This document shows positions 8,936-19,817 of a stretch of DNA of 64,000 nt, in pieces (the stretch's first letter is position 1; the number at the start of each line of letters is the position of its first letter). The notes under the pieces were generated by a model. That model saw only the letters and a list, made by a program, of their open reading frames with translations, did no database searches and had not been told where the DNA came from. Source of the stretch: Curtobacterium sp. MCPF17_052 (GTDB lineage Bacteria > Actinomycetota > Actinomycetes > Actinomycetales > Microbacteriaceae); the NCBI RefSeq assembly GCF_003234085.1, contig NZ_QKSD01000009.1:62001-126000 (forward strand). Direction: 5' to 3'. A program made the position numbers and the translations under genes.

Positions 8936-10495
8936 TTACTGGTTCTTGAGCTGGTCGACGACCTGGTCGTACTGCGGCGCGTTCATGAAGTTGCCGACCG
9001 ACACGTGCTGTGCGTTCGGGTTCTTCTGCTTCGCGCGGTCCGTGAGCTCCTCCTGGGTGATGATGAGGTCCTCGTCACCCGAGAGGTTCGCGATCGCCTT
9101 GTTGACGACCGTGACACCCTCGATACCAGCCTTCTTGATCTTGTTCCGCAGGACACTCGCACCCATGGCGCTCGAGCCCATGCCGGCGTCGCAGGCGAAG
9201 ACGACGTTCTCGACGCGCGTCGCCGTGGCGGTGCTGGCGGAGCCGACGCCCCCGAGGGAGGCCTCGGCCTCTTCCTCGTTGGCCGGGGAGTTGGTGCCGA
9301 GCAGGCCCGAGGTCGCGGCGTTGACGTCACGGCCCTTGTTCTGCTGGAGCTTCGCCATCGCGGCGCTCATGTCGCCGCCGTTGCCGGAGGCCAGGTCACG
9401 CTTGCGGCTGGCGATCAGGAAGAACGACGCCACCGCGAAGGACACGGCAGCCGACAGGACGACGGACAGGATGACACCGACGTAGCTGTCCTTCGCCGTC
9501 GCGGTCAGGACCGCGATGATCGAACCGGGCGACGCCGGGGCGACGAGGCCGGACTGGAAGGCGACGTTCGTGGCGACACCGGTCGCACCGCCGAGGATGA
9601 CGGCGACGAAGAGGATCGGCTTCTGCAGCACGTACGGGAAGTAGATCTCGTGGATGCCACCGAAGAACTGGATGAGGATCGCGCCGGGAGCGGTCGAGCG
9701 GGCGATGCCGACACCGAAGAAGGTGAAGGCGAGCAGGATGCCGAGACCGGGGCCGGGGTTCGCCTCGAGGAGGAACAGGATCGACTTGCCGGACTCCTGG
9801 ACCTGCTGCGCACCGAGCTGGTCGAGCACGCCGTGGTTGATCGCGTTGTTGAGGAAGAAGACCTTCGCCGGCTCGATGATGACGCTGGCGAGCGGCAGCA
9901 GCGAGCTGTCGACGAGGAACTTCACCGCGGCGCCGAGACCCTCGGCGATGAGCTTGAACAGCGGGGCCAGCCAGAAGAAGCCGATCAGCGCGAGCACGAA
10001 GCCGAGGATGCCGGCCGCGTAGTTGTTGACGAGCATCTCGAAGCCGGGCTTGATCTTGCCGTCCCAGATCTTGTCGATCTGCTTGATGAGGTACGCACCG
10101 AGCGGACCACAGATCATCGCGCCGAGGATCATGATCGTGCCGTTGGCGCCGATGATGACGCCCATGGCCATCACGGAACCGACGACGGCGCCGCGGGTCT
10201 CGTAGACCATCCGGCCGCCCTGGAAGGCGATCGCGAGCGGGATGAGGTAGGTCAGGATCGGGCCGACGAGGCCGATGTTGGCCACGCCGTTCGTCTCACC
10301 GAAACCACCGAGGACGCCCACGGGCGTCCAACCGGTCTCGATGAAGAAGGCGGTGATGAGGCCCCACGCGATGAAGATCGCGATGTTGGGCATCACCATG
10401 CCGGACAGGAACGTGCCGAACTTCTGGACGGCGACGCGAGCGCCACCCCGCGACTTGTCGCGGGTGTCTGGCGCTGCAACGGACGACGTTGTCAT
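8936..10495 (-). CDS. mtlA: PTS mannitol-specific EIICB permease
   Basis: Membrane transporter that imports and phosphorylates mannitol. 519 residues: an EIIC channel domain (about 20-360) with many helices, including KFGTFLSGMVMPNIAIFIAWG and the substrate-site motif GGIHEIYFPYVL. It is followed by a linker and a C-terminal EIIB domain starting VFACDAGMGSSAMGAS (near 430), where the Cys is the phosphorylated residue. No EIIA domain is fused, in keeping with the separate mtlF. The ATG at 10495 (MTTSSVAAPD) is preferred over the long open frame upstream, which overlaps ptsI. Confidence 0.95.
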   Translation of the reverse strand: MTTSSVAAPDTRDKSRGGARVAVQKFGTFLSGMVMPNIAIFIAWGLITAFFIETGWTPVGVLGGFGETNGVANIGLVGPILTYLIPLAIAFQGGRMVYETRGAVVGSVMAMGVIIGANGTIMILGAMICGPLGAYLIKQIDKIWDGKIKPGFEMLVNNYAAGILGFVLALIGFFWLAPLFKLIAEGLGAAVKFLVDSSLLPLASVIIEPAKVFFLNNAINHGVLDQLGAQQVQESGKSILFLLEANPGPGLGILLAFTFFGVGIARSTAPGAILIQFFGGIHEIYFPYVLQKPILFVAVILGGATGVATNVAFQSGLVAPASPGSIIAVLTATAKDSYVGVILSVVLSAAVSFAVASFFLIASRKRDLASGNGGDMSAAMAKLQQNKGRDVNAATSGLLGTNSPANEEEAEASLGGVGSASTATATRVENVVFACDAGMGSSAMGASVLRNKIKKAGIEGVTVVNKAIANLSGDEDLIITQEELTDRAKQKNPNAQHVSVGNFMNAPQYDQVVDQLKNQ

Positions 10496-10569
10496 GTGCG
10501 TTGACTCTCTGTGTGTGGTGCTGCTGCAGGGATCGGGTGTGGTGCTGTGGGATGGGGCGAGGTGCGGGC

Positions 10570-12225
10570 TCAGACGGCGTGCGCCGCGGCGGCAGCGGAC
10601 TTGGCGGCCGCTGCCGTGCTCGCGGCGAGTGCTGCCTGGGCCATCCCGCGGGCTTCGTCGAGGGTGTGCTTGCCGAGTTCGGCGCGCACGTCGGCGAGGG
10701 CCGCGGGGGTCATGGAGAGCGTGGTGGCGCCGAGGCCGACGAGGACGACGGCGAGCAGCGGGTCGGCCGCGGCCTCGCCGCAGATGCCGACCGCCTTGCC
10801 CGCGTCCGCCCCGGCCGTGCCGAGCTGGGCGACGAGGCGCAGGACGGCGGGGTGCCACGGGTCCTGGTAGTGCGCGACGGTGCCGAGCATCCGGTCGGCC
10901 GCCATCGTGTACTGGGTCAGGTCGTTCGTGCCGATCGAGACGAAGTCGGCGGACTGGAACACCTGCTCGGCCATCAGCGCCAGGGAGGGCACCTCGGCCA
11001 TCACACCGGCGGTGCGGATGCCGAGTTCGCGAGCGAGGTCGACGAAGTACTCGGTCTCCTCGGCGTCGGCGACCATCGGGGCCATCACCCAGAGGTCAGC
11101 CTCGGTCGCGGCGTCGGCCTGTGCGAGGGCGGTCAGCTGGTCGCGGAGCACCTGCGGGTGGTTCCGGAGCGCCCGGAGTCCACGACGGCCGAGCGCCGGG
11201 TTCTCCTCGTCCTTGTCGGTGAGGAAGGGCAGCGGCTTGTCGGCGCCGGCGTCGAGCGCACGGACGACGACCTTCCTGCCGGGGAACGCCGCGAGCAACT
11301 GCTCGTACGACGCCTGCTGCGAGGCGACGGTCGGGGCGGTGGGCGAGTCGAGGAACAGGAACTCGGTGCGGAACAGGCCGACACCCTCGGCGCCGAGGTC
11401 GACGGCGGCCTGCGCGTCGGCCGGGCTGCCGAGGTTCGCGAGCAGCGGGACGACGTGGCCGTCGGCGAGGGCGCCGGCGGTCAGGGGCGCGGCAGCGGCG
11501 GCACGGCGCTCGGCGATGCGCTGCTCGACGTCGGCGACGAGCTCGTCGGACGGCTCGGTCACGACGGTGCCGGCACCGGCGTCGACGACCACGTGCTGGC
11601 CCTCGGCGAGGTCGTCGGCACCGGTCACGCCGACGATGGCGGTGATGCCCTTGGCCCGGGCGAGGATCGCGGTGTGCGAGGTCGGGCCGCCGTCACGGGT
11701 GACGAGGGCCAGGACCTTGTCGAGGTCGAGCAGGGCGGTGTCCGCCGGGGCGAGGTCGCGGGCGACGAGCACGAAGGGGGTCTCCGACTCGGGCACGCCC
11801 GGTGCGGGGACGCCGCGGAGCTTCGCGACGATGCGCTGGGCGACGTCGTCGAGGTCGGCTGCGCGCTCCCCCATGTAGCCCCCCATGCCGACGAGCAGGT
11901 CACGGAACTGCGCGAACGCCTCGTGCACGGCGCGCTCGGCGTTGGTGCCGCCGTCGATGCGGACGTGCACGTCGTCGAGGAGGGTCGGGTCCTGGGCCAT
12001 CAGCGCCTGGGCCTCGAGCACGGCCTGGGCGTCGCCGCCGGCGAGCTGTCCGCGCTTGTTGAGGTCCTCCGCCACCGCGGCGAGCGCGGTGTGCACGGCC
12101 TGCTTGGCGTCGTCGGCCGAACCCTCGAGCGGGGCGGTCGAAGGGGTTCCCAGGGGGTCCGCCATCCGGAGCACGGGGCCGTGGGCAACGCCGCGGCCGA
12201 CGCCGGTTCCGAGCAGATCGGACAT
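10570..12225 (-). CDS. ptsI: phosphoenolpyruvate-protein phosphotransferase (enzyme I)
   Basis: General cytoplasmic PTS protein that takes phosphate from PEP and gives it to HPr. 551 residues, slightly shorter than the 575 of Escherichia coli. The phosphorylated His lies in GGPTSHTAILAR (near 190), the catalytic-domain signature is in GEGVGLFRTEFLFLD, and DFVSIGTNDLTQYTMAADR lies near 440. AAGGAG sits 7 nt before the ATG. The gene is 74 bp upstream of mtlA on the same strand, so EI and the mannitol genes may be co-expressed. That linkage of a general and a sugar-specific component is less common than ptsH-ptsI. Confidence 0.95.
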   Translation of the reverse strand: MSDLLGTGVGRGVAHGPVLRMADPLGTPSTAPLEGSADDAKQAVHTALAAVAEDLNKRGQLAGGDAQAVLEAQALMAQDPTLLDDVHVRIDGGTNAERAVHEAFAQFRDLLVGMGGYMGERAADLDDVAQRIVAKLRGVPAPGVPESETPFVLVARDLAPADTALLDLDKVLALVTRDGGPTSHTAILARAKGITAIVGVTGADDLAEGQHVVVDAGAGTVVTEPSDELVADVEQRIAERRAAAAAPLTAGALADGHVVPLLANLGSPADAQAAVDLGAEGVGLFRTEFLFLDSPTAPTVASQQASYEQLLAAFPGRKVVVRALDAGADKPLPFLTDKDEENPALGRRGLRALRNHPQVLRDQLTALAQADAATEADLWVMAPMVADAEETEYFVDLARELGIRTAGVMAEVPSLALMAEQVFQSADFVSIGTNDLTQYTMAADRMLGTVAHYQDPWHPAVLRLVAQLGTAGADAGKAVGICGEAAADPLLAVVLVGLGATTLSMTPAALADVRAELGKHTLDEARGMAQAALAASTAAAAKSAAAAAHAV

Positions 12226-12335
12226 GGGGAGACTCCTTCATCTCACGCGCAGCAGCGGTGGGTGGTTCGGGGGCGGTGCTGCGTCCGGTGCGTGCTGCGA
12301 CCGGACGGCTCTGCAGCACCATACATCGCGTCGCG

Positions 12336-12395
12336 TTGACAAACAAACACATCCGGGGATAAAAATGCAGAAACAGATGCCCGTTTGCGTTTGCC
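12336..12395. promoter_or_regulatory. AT-rich operator/promoter region between ptsI and the DeoR regulator
   Basis: An unusually AT-rich patch in this GC-rich window. It holds TTGACAAACAAACAC (12336-12350), GATAAAAATGC, and GTTTGCGTTTGCC (12383-12395). The first and last contain inverted copies of CAAAC-x-CAAAC, which suits a DeoR/FruR-type operator. On the minus strand TATGGT lies 18 bp after TTTGTT, a possible ptsI promoter. The regulator gene lies divergently 125 bp away. The rest of the 294-bp intergenic stretch shows nothing I recognise. Confidence 0.5.
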
Positions 12396-12519
12396 GTCCA
12401 CAGGCAACCCGGGCCTACCGGACGGTTCGTGCCCGAGCATGTCCGTTCCGCTCCACATGGCCGTCCCCGACCGGACGCGCAGCCCGACCCGAGCGACCCG
12501 CTCGACCAGATGAGGCCCG

Positions 12520-13290
12520 ATGTACGCACCAGAACGCCACCAGCGCATCGTCGAACAGGCGCGCGCCCACGGCCGGGTCGACGTCAAGGACCTCGCCGAA
12601 CTGCTCGCCGTCACGCCGGAGACCATCCGCCGCGACCTGACCAGCCTCGAACGCCGCGGACTCGTCCGTCGCGCCCACGGCGGTGCGATCCCCGTCGAGC
12701 GGATCACCCTGCACCCGGGCGTCGGCGACCGCGGTGGCATCAACCAGACCGAGAAGATGGTGATCGCCGAGGCAGCCCTCGCCGAGCTGCCGGAGAACGG
12801 CTCCGTGATGATCGACGCCGGCACGTCGACGATCTGCCTGGCCGAGATGCTGCCCACCGACCGCGGTCTCACCGTCGTCACGCACTCGCTGCCGGTGGCG
12901 ATGGCCGTCGCCAACCGCCCGGGCATCGACCTGCACCTGCTCGGCGGCAACATCCGGAGCGATTCGCTCGCCGGCGTCGGCACGTGGACGCACCAGCTCA
13001 TCGGCATGGTCAGCGTCGACGTCGCCTTCGTCAGCATCAACGGGATCACCCCGGAGCGTGGGCTGACGACGCACAACATGGCCGAGGCCGCCGTGAAGTC
13101 CGCCATGATCAAGTCCGCCCGCCGGAGCATCCTGCTCGCCGACCACACCAAGTTCGGTCGCGAGGAGTTCGGTCGGGTCGCTCCGCTCGCCGCGATCGAC
13201 ACGATCATCACCGACCCCGACGTCAACCTGGACCTGGTGCGCGAGGTCGAGGCCGCCGGCACCGAGGTCTTCTGGCCCGGGCGCGACTGA
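12520..13290 (+). CDS. DeoR/FruR-family transcriptional repressor of PTS genes
   Basis: 256 residues. The N-terminal helix-turn-helix reads YAPERHQRIVEQARAHGRVDVKDLAELLAVTPETIRRDL, then the family signature LERRGLVRRAHGGAI. The C-terminal DeoRC sensor domain includes MIDAGTSTICLAEML and ADHTKFGREEFGRVAPL. DeoR regulators usually respond to phosphorylated sugars. Divergence from ptsI-mtlAFD and the 107-bp distance to ptsH suggest it controls the whole PTS block; the effector could be a mannitol- or fructose-phosphate, which is inference. Confidence 0.9.
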   Translation: MYAPERHQRIVEQARAHGRVDVKDLAELLAVTPETIRRDLTSLERRGLVRRAHGGAIPVERITLHPGVGDRGGINQTEKMVIAEAALAELPENGSVMIDAGTSTICLAEMLPTDRGLTVVTHSLPVAMAVANRPGIDLHLLGGNIRSDSLAGVGTWTHQLIGMVSVDVAFVSINGITPERGLTTHNMAEAAVKSAMIKSARRSILLADHTKFGREEFGRVAPLAAIDTIITDPDVNLDLVREVEAAGTEVFWPGRD

Positions 13291-13397
13291 CCACGGGACG
13301 TCGACCACGCCGGCCCGTCCGCGCCCCACCAACCCCGGGAACCACCCGCCAGGCGCTCGCTACCATGAGCGCACCACCCATCGACAGGAGCCCATCG

Positions 13398-13670
13398 ATG
13401 TCCGAAGCCACCCGCACCGTCACCGTCGCCAGCGCGTCCGGCCTGCACGCACGACCCGCGTCGCTGTTCGTCCAGACCGTCACCGCGTCCGGTCACCAGG
13501 TCACCATCACCAAGGGTGAGAAGTCGGCCAACGCCGGCAGCATCCTCGGCCTCCTCGGCCTCGGCGTCGAGAACGGCGACGAGGTCGCGCTGACCGTGTC
13601 CGGCGACGACGCCGAGACCACCGCGGACAGCCTGGTCGACTTCCTGCAGACGGACCACGACGCCGCCTGA
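13398..13670 (+). CDS. ptsH: phosphocarrier protein HPr
   Basis: 90-residue HPr that relays phosphate from EI to the sugar EIIA proteins. The active His lies in ASGLHARPAS (near 15-17). The regulatory serine region reads GEKSANAGSILGLLGLG, so the Ser46 equivalent is present, although whether an HPr kinase acts here is unknown. AGGAG lies 7 nt before the ATG at 13398, which rules out the longer in-frame starts upstream. A long palindrome lies 32 bp after the stop. The gene follows the DeoR regulator on the plus strand. Confidence 0.95.
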   Translation: MSEATRTVTVASASGLHARPASLFVQTVTASGHQVTITKGEKSANAGSILGLLGLGVENGDEVALTVSGDDAETTADSLVDFLQTDHDAA

Positions 13671-13702
13671 CCCGGCCTGTGCGCGACCTGCGCGACCAAG
13701 AT

Positions 13703-13746
13703 CGGACGGGAGGCCCGGTACCAGCTGGTACCGGGCCTCCCGTCCG
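13703..13746. terminator. 44-bp perfect palindrome after ptsH
   Basis: Perfect, loopless palindrome of 22 + 22 bp with CAGCTG at the centre and CGGACGGGAGGC at the outer end. It lies 32 bp after the ptsH stop. The outer stem is shared with four other sites in the window. Confidence 0.75.
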
Positions 13747-13794
13747 TCGTCGGGTCACCGCTGACGTCCGCGCCGCCGCGTCGGACGCCGCCGA

Positions 13795-13800
13795 TAGGCT
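13795..13800 (+). promoter_or_regulatory. leaderless -10 hexamer of xth
   Basis: TAGGCT followed by 7 nt and then ATG at 13808; identical hexamer and spacing to the TNT-like gene and ponA. Confidence 0.55.
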
Positions 13801-13807
13801 GGTCGGC

Positions 13808-15692
<1,885 letters not shown>

Positions 15693-15698
15693 CCGACC

Positions 15699-16286
15699 GT
15701 GCTCCCCGTCACGCTCGAGTCGGCACGGGTCCGGCTCGACATGCCGACCCGTGCCGACACGGCCGCCATCACCGACGCCTGTCAGGACCCGGAGATCGTC
15801 CGCTGGACGACGATCCCGCAGCCGTACCGGGCGCAGGACGCGCAGTCCTTCGTCGACGCGCTCGTCGGACCCGGATGGGCGTCCGACCGCGAGTACACCT
15901 GGGCGATCCGACGGCAGGGGTCGGCCTGGCTCGACGGTGTCATCAGCTACCGGACGGCCCGCCGGGACCTCGGGTTCTGGCTGGCACCGGGCGCCCGTGG
16001 GACGGGGCTCGTCTCCGAGGCCGTCGAGCTCGTCGTCGACTGGGCGTTCGCGCAGGGCGCCCCGGACGTGTACTGGGAGTGCTACGTCGGCAACACCGCG
16101 TCGGCCGCGGTCGCCCGTCGTGCCGGCTTCACCTACACCGGCAGCGGTGACGCCCTCGTGCCGAACCGCGACGGCTCGTCGGCCCCCGCGTGGAAGGCGC
16201 TGCGGCGCGCGGACGGGACGCCCGCGTCCGACCTGCCCTGGCCTCCCGGATCGACGTCGGGGACCGCCGGTAGTCTCGCTCCGTGA
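15699..16286 (+). CDS. GNAT-family N-acetyltransferase
   Basis: 195 residues, RimJ/RimL-like. It opens with LESARVRLDMPTRAD. The acetyl-CoA loop region is GFWLAPGARGTGLVSEAVELVVDWAF (near 90), followed by YWECYVGNTASAAVARRAGFTYTG. The substrate is unknown; family members acetylate ribosomal protein N-termini or small molecules. GTG start 6 bp after trpS; the stop overlaps the ribD start by 4 bp. Confidence 0.85.
   Translation: MLPVTLESARVRLDMPTRADTAAITDACQDPEIVRWTTIPQPYRAQDAQSFVDALVGPGWASDREYTWAIRRQGSAWLDGVISYRTARRDLGFWLAPGARGTGLVSEAVELVVDWAFAQGAPDVYWECYVGNTASAAVARRAGFTYTGSGDALVPNRDGSSAPAWKALRRADGTPASDLPWPPGSTSGTAGSLAP
16271..16276 (+). promoter_or_regulatory. -10-like hexamer 6 nt before ribD
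   Basis: TAGTCT then 6 nt then GTG at 16283, inside the end of the GNAT gene. It would give a leaderless ribD transcript in addition to any read-through. Confidence 0.4.
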
Positions 16287-17406
16287 GCCACACCGCACCC
16301 GACACGGCCCCGGAGCCGAACGGCCTGCCCGCCAGCGACGCCGAGGTCCGCGCGATGCGCCGGGCCCTCGAACTCGCGGCGCGGGGACCGGCCGTCGGCG
16401 ACCACGCCCGGGTCGGCGCCGTCGTGCTCTCCCCCGACGGCGACGTCCTCGGCGAGGGCTGGCACCGCGGTGCGGGCACCCCGCACGCCGAGGTCGACGC
16501 GATGCGGAAGGTCGACCCGGCGCGCCTCCGTGGCGCGACCGCGGTGGTCACCCTCGAACCGTGCGACCACGTCGGCCGGACCGGGCCGTGCTCCGTCGCC
16601 CTCATCGAAGCCGGCGTCGCGCGGGTCGTGTACGCCGTCGACGATCCCGGTCCCGCCGCCCACGGTGGCGCGGATCGGCTGCGAGCCGCCGGCGTCGACG
16701 TGGTGCCGGACGTCCTCGCCGACCAGGCCGAGGCGTTCCTCGAGCGCTGGCTGCTCTCCGTCCGGCTCGGACGCCCCTGGGTGACCGTGAAGTGGGCCGC
16801 CAGCCTGGACGGTCGCGCCGCAGCGGCCGACGGCACCAGCCGGTGGATCACCGGCGCCGCAGCCCGCCAGCACGTGCACGAGCAGCGCGCCGCGCACGAC
16901 GCCGTCCTGGTCGGCACCGGCACCGCCCTGGCCGACGACCCCAGCCTGACCGCGCGCGGCGACGCCGGGGAGTTCCTCGCCGATCAGCCGCTGCCCGTGG
17001 TCCTCGGCGACCGGGCCCTGCCCGCGGACGCCGCCCTGCACCGCCACCCCCGCGGGGTCGTCACGATCCCCGGACACGACCTCGACGCCGCGCTCCGCTC
17101 GCTCCGTCAGCGGGGCGTCCACAGTGTCCTCGTCGAGGGCGGACCCACCGTGGCGTCCGCGTTCATCGCCGCCGGACTGGCCGACGAACTGCTCGTGTAC
17201 CTGGCCCCGGTGCTCCTCGGCGGACCCCGCGTCGCACTCGGTGACATCGGCGTGGGAAGTATCCACGCTGCGCGGATGTTGCGTGTACTGTCAACGTCCA
17301 GCCTCGGCCCCGACCTGCTGGTCCGCGCCCGCACGGTCTCCCGACAGCCTGACGGCACGGAGCCCGACGGCGCGGTCGACGGGGCCCCCACCGACCGGAG
17401 CACCAC

Positions 17407-17410
<4 letters not shown>
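16283..17410 (+). CDS. ribD: bifunctional diaminohydroxyphosphoribosylaminopyrimidine deaminase / uracil reductase
   Basis: Second and third steps of riboflavin synthesis, 375 residues. The deaminase domain has zinc ligands in HAEVDAM (near 69) and EPCDHVGRTGPC (near 92-103). The reductase domain follows, with TVKWAASLDGRAA, SRWITG and LVEGGPTVASAFIAAGLADEL. The start overlaps the GNAT stop (GTGA) and its own stop overlaps ribA (ATGA). No FMN riboswitch was found upstream, and ribE/ribH are not in the window, so the riboflavin genes appear split. Confidence 0.94.
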
Positions 17411-18063
<653 letters not shown>

Positions 18064-18307
18064 CCGACGCCAGCAACTGACCGACCCGGCAACCGTCCGA
18101 CCGGGCGAACTGACGGCCAGCTCAGGGTCGATTCGCAGCTGCCCGACATCCGTCGTACACTGAGGTCCCCGTCACGAGCGGGACCACCACCTCCGAACGC
18201 ACCCGACCCGGTGTCCGCGCCACCCCGCGCGAACCGTGTCGCCAGTCCGCCGTCCGGTCACCGCAGCGCTCCTCGAACGCGCGCGCACCTCGAAGGTCCT
18301 CACACGC

Positions 18308-19711
18308 ATGTCCGCCGCCCCGGCCACCCCGACGCCCGCCACGAAGACGAACCCGCGCTCGCGCGTCGTCATCGCGAGCCTCGTCGGCACCTCAATCGAG
18401 TTCTACGACTTCTACGTCTACGCGACCGCCGCCGTCCTCGTCTTCCCCACCCTGTTCTTCCCGAACGAGGACCCGACGGCGTCGCAGCTGTCCTCGTTCG
18501 TGACGTTCGCGCTGGCGTTCTTCGCCCGTCCGGTCGGGTCGATCCTGTTCGGCCACTTCGGCGATCGCGTCGGCCGGAAGACCACCCTCGTCGCCTCCCT
18601 GCTCGTGATGGGCACCGCGACGTTCCTCATCGGCTGCCTGCCGACCTTCGGCTCGGTCGGGGTCCTGGCACCCGTGCTCCTGGCCGTCCTCCGCTTCGCC
18701 CAGGGCGTCGGTCTCGGCGGCGAGTGGTCCGGCGCGGCACTGCTCGCGACCGAGAACGCCCCCGAGGGCAAGCGCGGCGTGTTCGGTTCGATGCCGCAGC
18801 TCGGCGCCCCGATCGGCTTCCTGCTGGCCAACGGCCTGTTCATCATCATCAACGCGGCGCTGCCCGCCGGCGCCGACGGCACCCCGAACGCCGACTTCCA
18901 GGCGTGGGGATGGCGCATCCCGTTCCTGGTGTCCTCCGTGCTCGTCCTCATCGGGCTCTACGTGCGCTTCCGTCTGGTCGAGTCCACCGTGTTCCGCGGC
19001 GTCCAGGAGTCCGGCTCGGTCGCGAAGGTCCCGCTCGGCCGGGTGTTCCGCACCTCGTGGCGCGCGGTCGTCGTCGGCACCTTCGGCATGGTCGCGACCT
19101 ACGTGCTCTTCTACTTCATGACGACCTTCACGCTGAACTACGGCACCGCGGGCGACACCGCGTCGAAGCTCGTCCCGAAGATCGGGCTCGGGTACTCGCG
19201 CGGCGAGTTCCTGTCACTGCTCATGATCGGCGTCGTCTTCTTCGGCATCTGCACGCCGATCGCGGGGCTGCTCGCCGACCGGTTCGGACGCCGCCGCACG
19301 CTCATCCCGACCACCATCGGCATCGCGCTCTTCGGCCTGACGTTCCAGTTCTGGTTCGCGGCGGCTCACGGACCGATCACCGTGGTCACGTTCCTGATCG
19401 TCGGCCTGTCGCTGATGGGGCTCACGTTCGGTCCGATGGGCGCGCTGCTGCCGGAGTTGTTCCCGACGAACGTCCGGTACACCGGCTCCGCACTGGCGTA
19501 CAACGTCGCGTCGATCCTCGGTGCCTCGCTCGCGCCGACCATCGCCCTCAAGCTGTGGCAGCCGGACGGGAACATCTTCCTCGTCGGCCTCTACCTGACC
19601 ATCGCGGCGGTCGTGACGCTGGTCGCGCTGTTCCTCGTCCGCGAGACCCGCGGGAGCGACCTCGCGGACACGGTCGACGACCAGCCGGCCGTGGAGCGCG
19701 TCGCCCCGTAG
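18308..19711 (+). CDS. MFS transporter, metabolite:proton symporter (MHS) type
   Basis: 467 residues with 12 predicted helices. It opens with SRVVIASLVGTSIEFYDFYVYATAAVLVFP, typical of the shikimate/proline/citrate branch. The loop 2-3 motif GHFGDRVGRKTTL is intact, and LLADRFGRRRTL repeats it in the second half. The substrate cannot be read from sequence. The ATG at 18308 is preferred; an in-frame start at 18236 would add 24 arginine-rich residues. TACACT at 18156-18161 could be a -10 with a leader of about 140 nt. A strong palindromic terminator follows the gene. Confidence 0.88.
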   Translation: MSAAPATPTPATKTNPRSRVVIASLVGTSIEFYDFYVYATAAVLVFPTLFFPNEDPTASQLSSFVTFALAFFARPVGSILFGHFGDRVGRKTTLVASLLVMGTATFLIGCLPTFGSVGVLAPVLLAVLRFAQGVGLGGEWSGAALLATENAPEGKRGVFGSMPQLGAPIGFLLANGLFIIINAALPAGADGTPNADFQAWGWRIPFLVSSVLVLIGLYVRFRLVESTVFRGVQESGSVAKVPLGRVFRTSWRAVVVGTFGMVATYVLFYFMTTFTLNYGTAGDTASKLVPKIGLGYSRGEFLSLLMIGVVFFGICTPIAGLLADRFGRRRTLIPTTIGIALFGLTFQFWFAAAHGPITVVTFLIVGLSLMGLTFGPMGALLPELFPTNVRYTGSALAYNVASILGASLAPTIALKLWQPDGNIFLVGLYLTIAAVVTLVALFLVRETRGSDLADTVDDQPAVERVAP

Positions 19712-19736
19712 CGCGAGCGCACCTCCGCGAGGATCT

Positions 19737-19785
19737 GACGGACGGGAGGCTCCCCACCACACCGGTGGGGAGCCTCCCGTCCGTC
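19737..19785. terminator. GACGGGAGGC-family palindrome after the MFS gene
   Basis: 22-bp perfect arms (19737-19758 and 19764-19785) with a 5-nt loop, 25 bp after the stop. Outer stem shared with the other family members; the inner part (CTCCCCACC) is unique. Confidence 0.75.
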
Positions 19786-19817
19786 TGTCGGTCCCGCGGT
19801 GAGAGAATCGACCCACG

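Noticed and set aside
16100..16283. FMN riboswitch upstream of ribD
   Set aside because: The upstream DNA is coding sequence of the GNAT gene and shows none of the conserved RFN core; ribD overlaps that gene.
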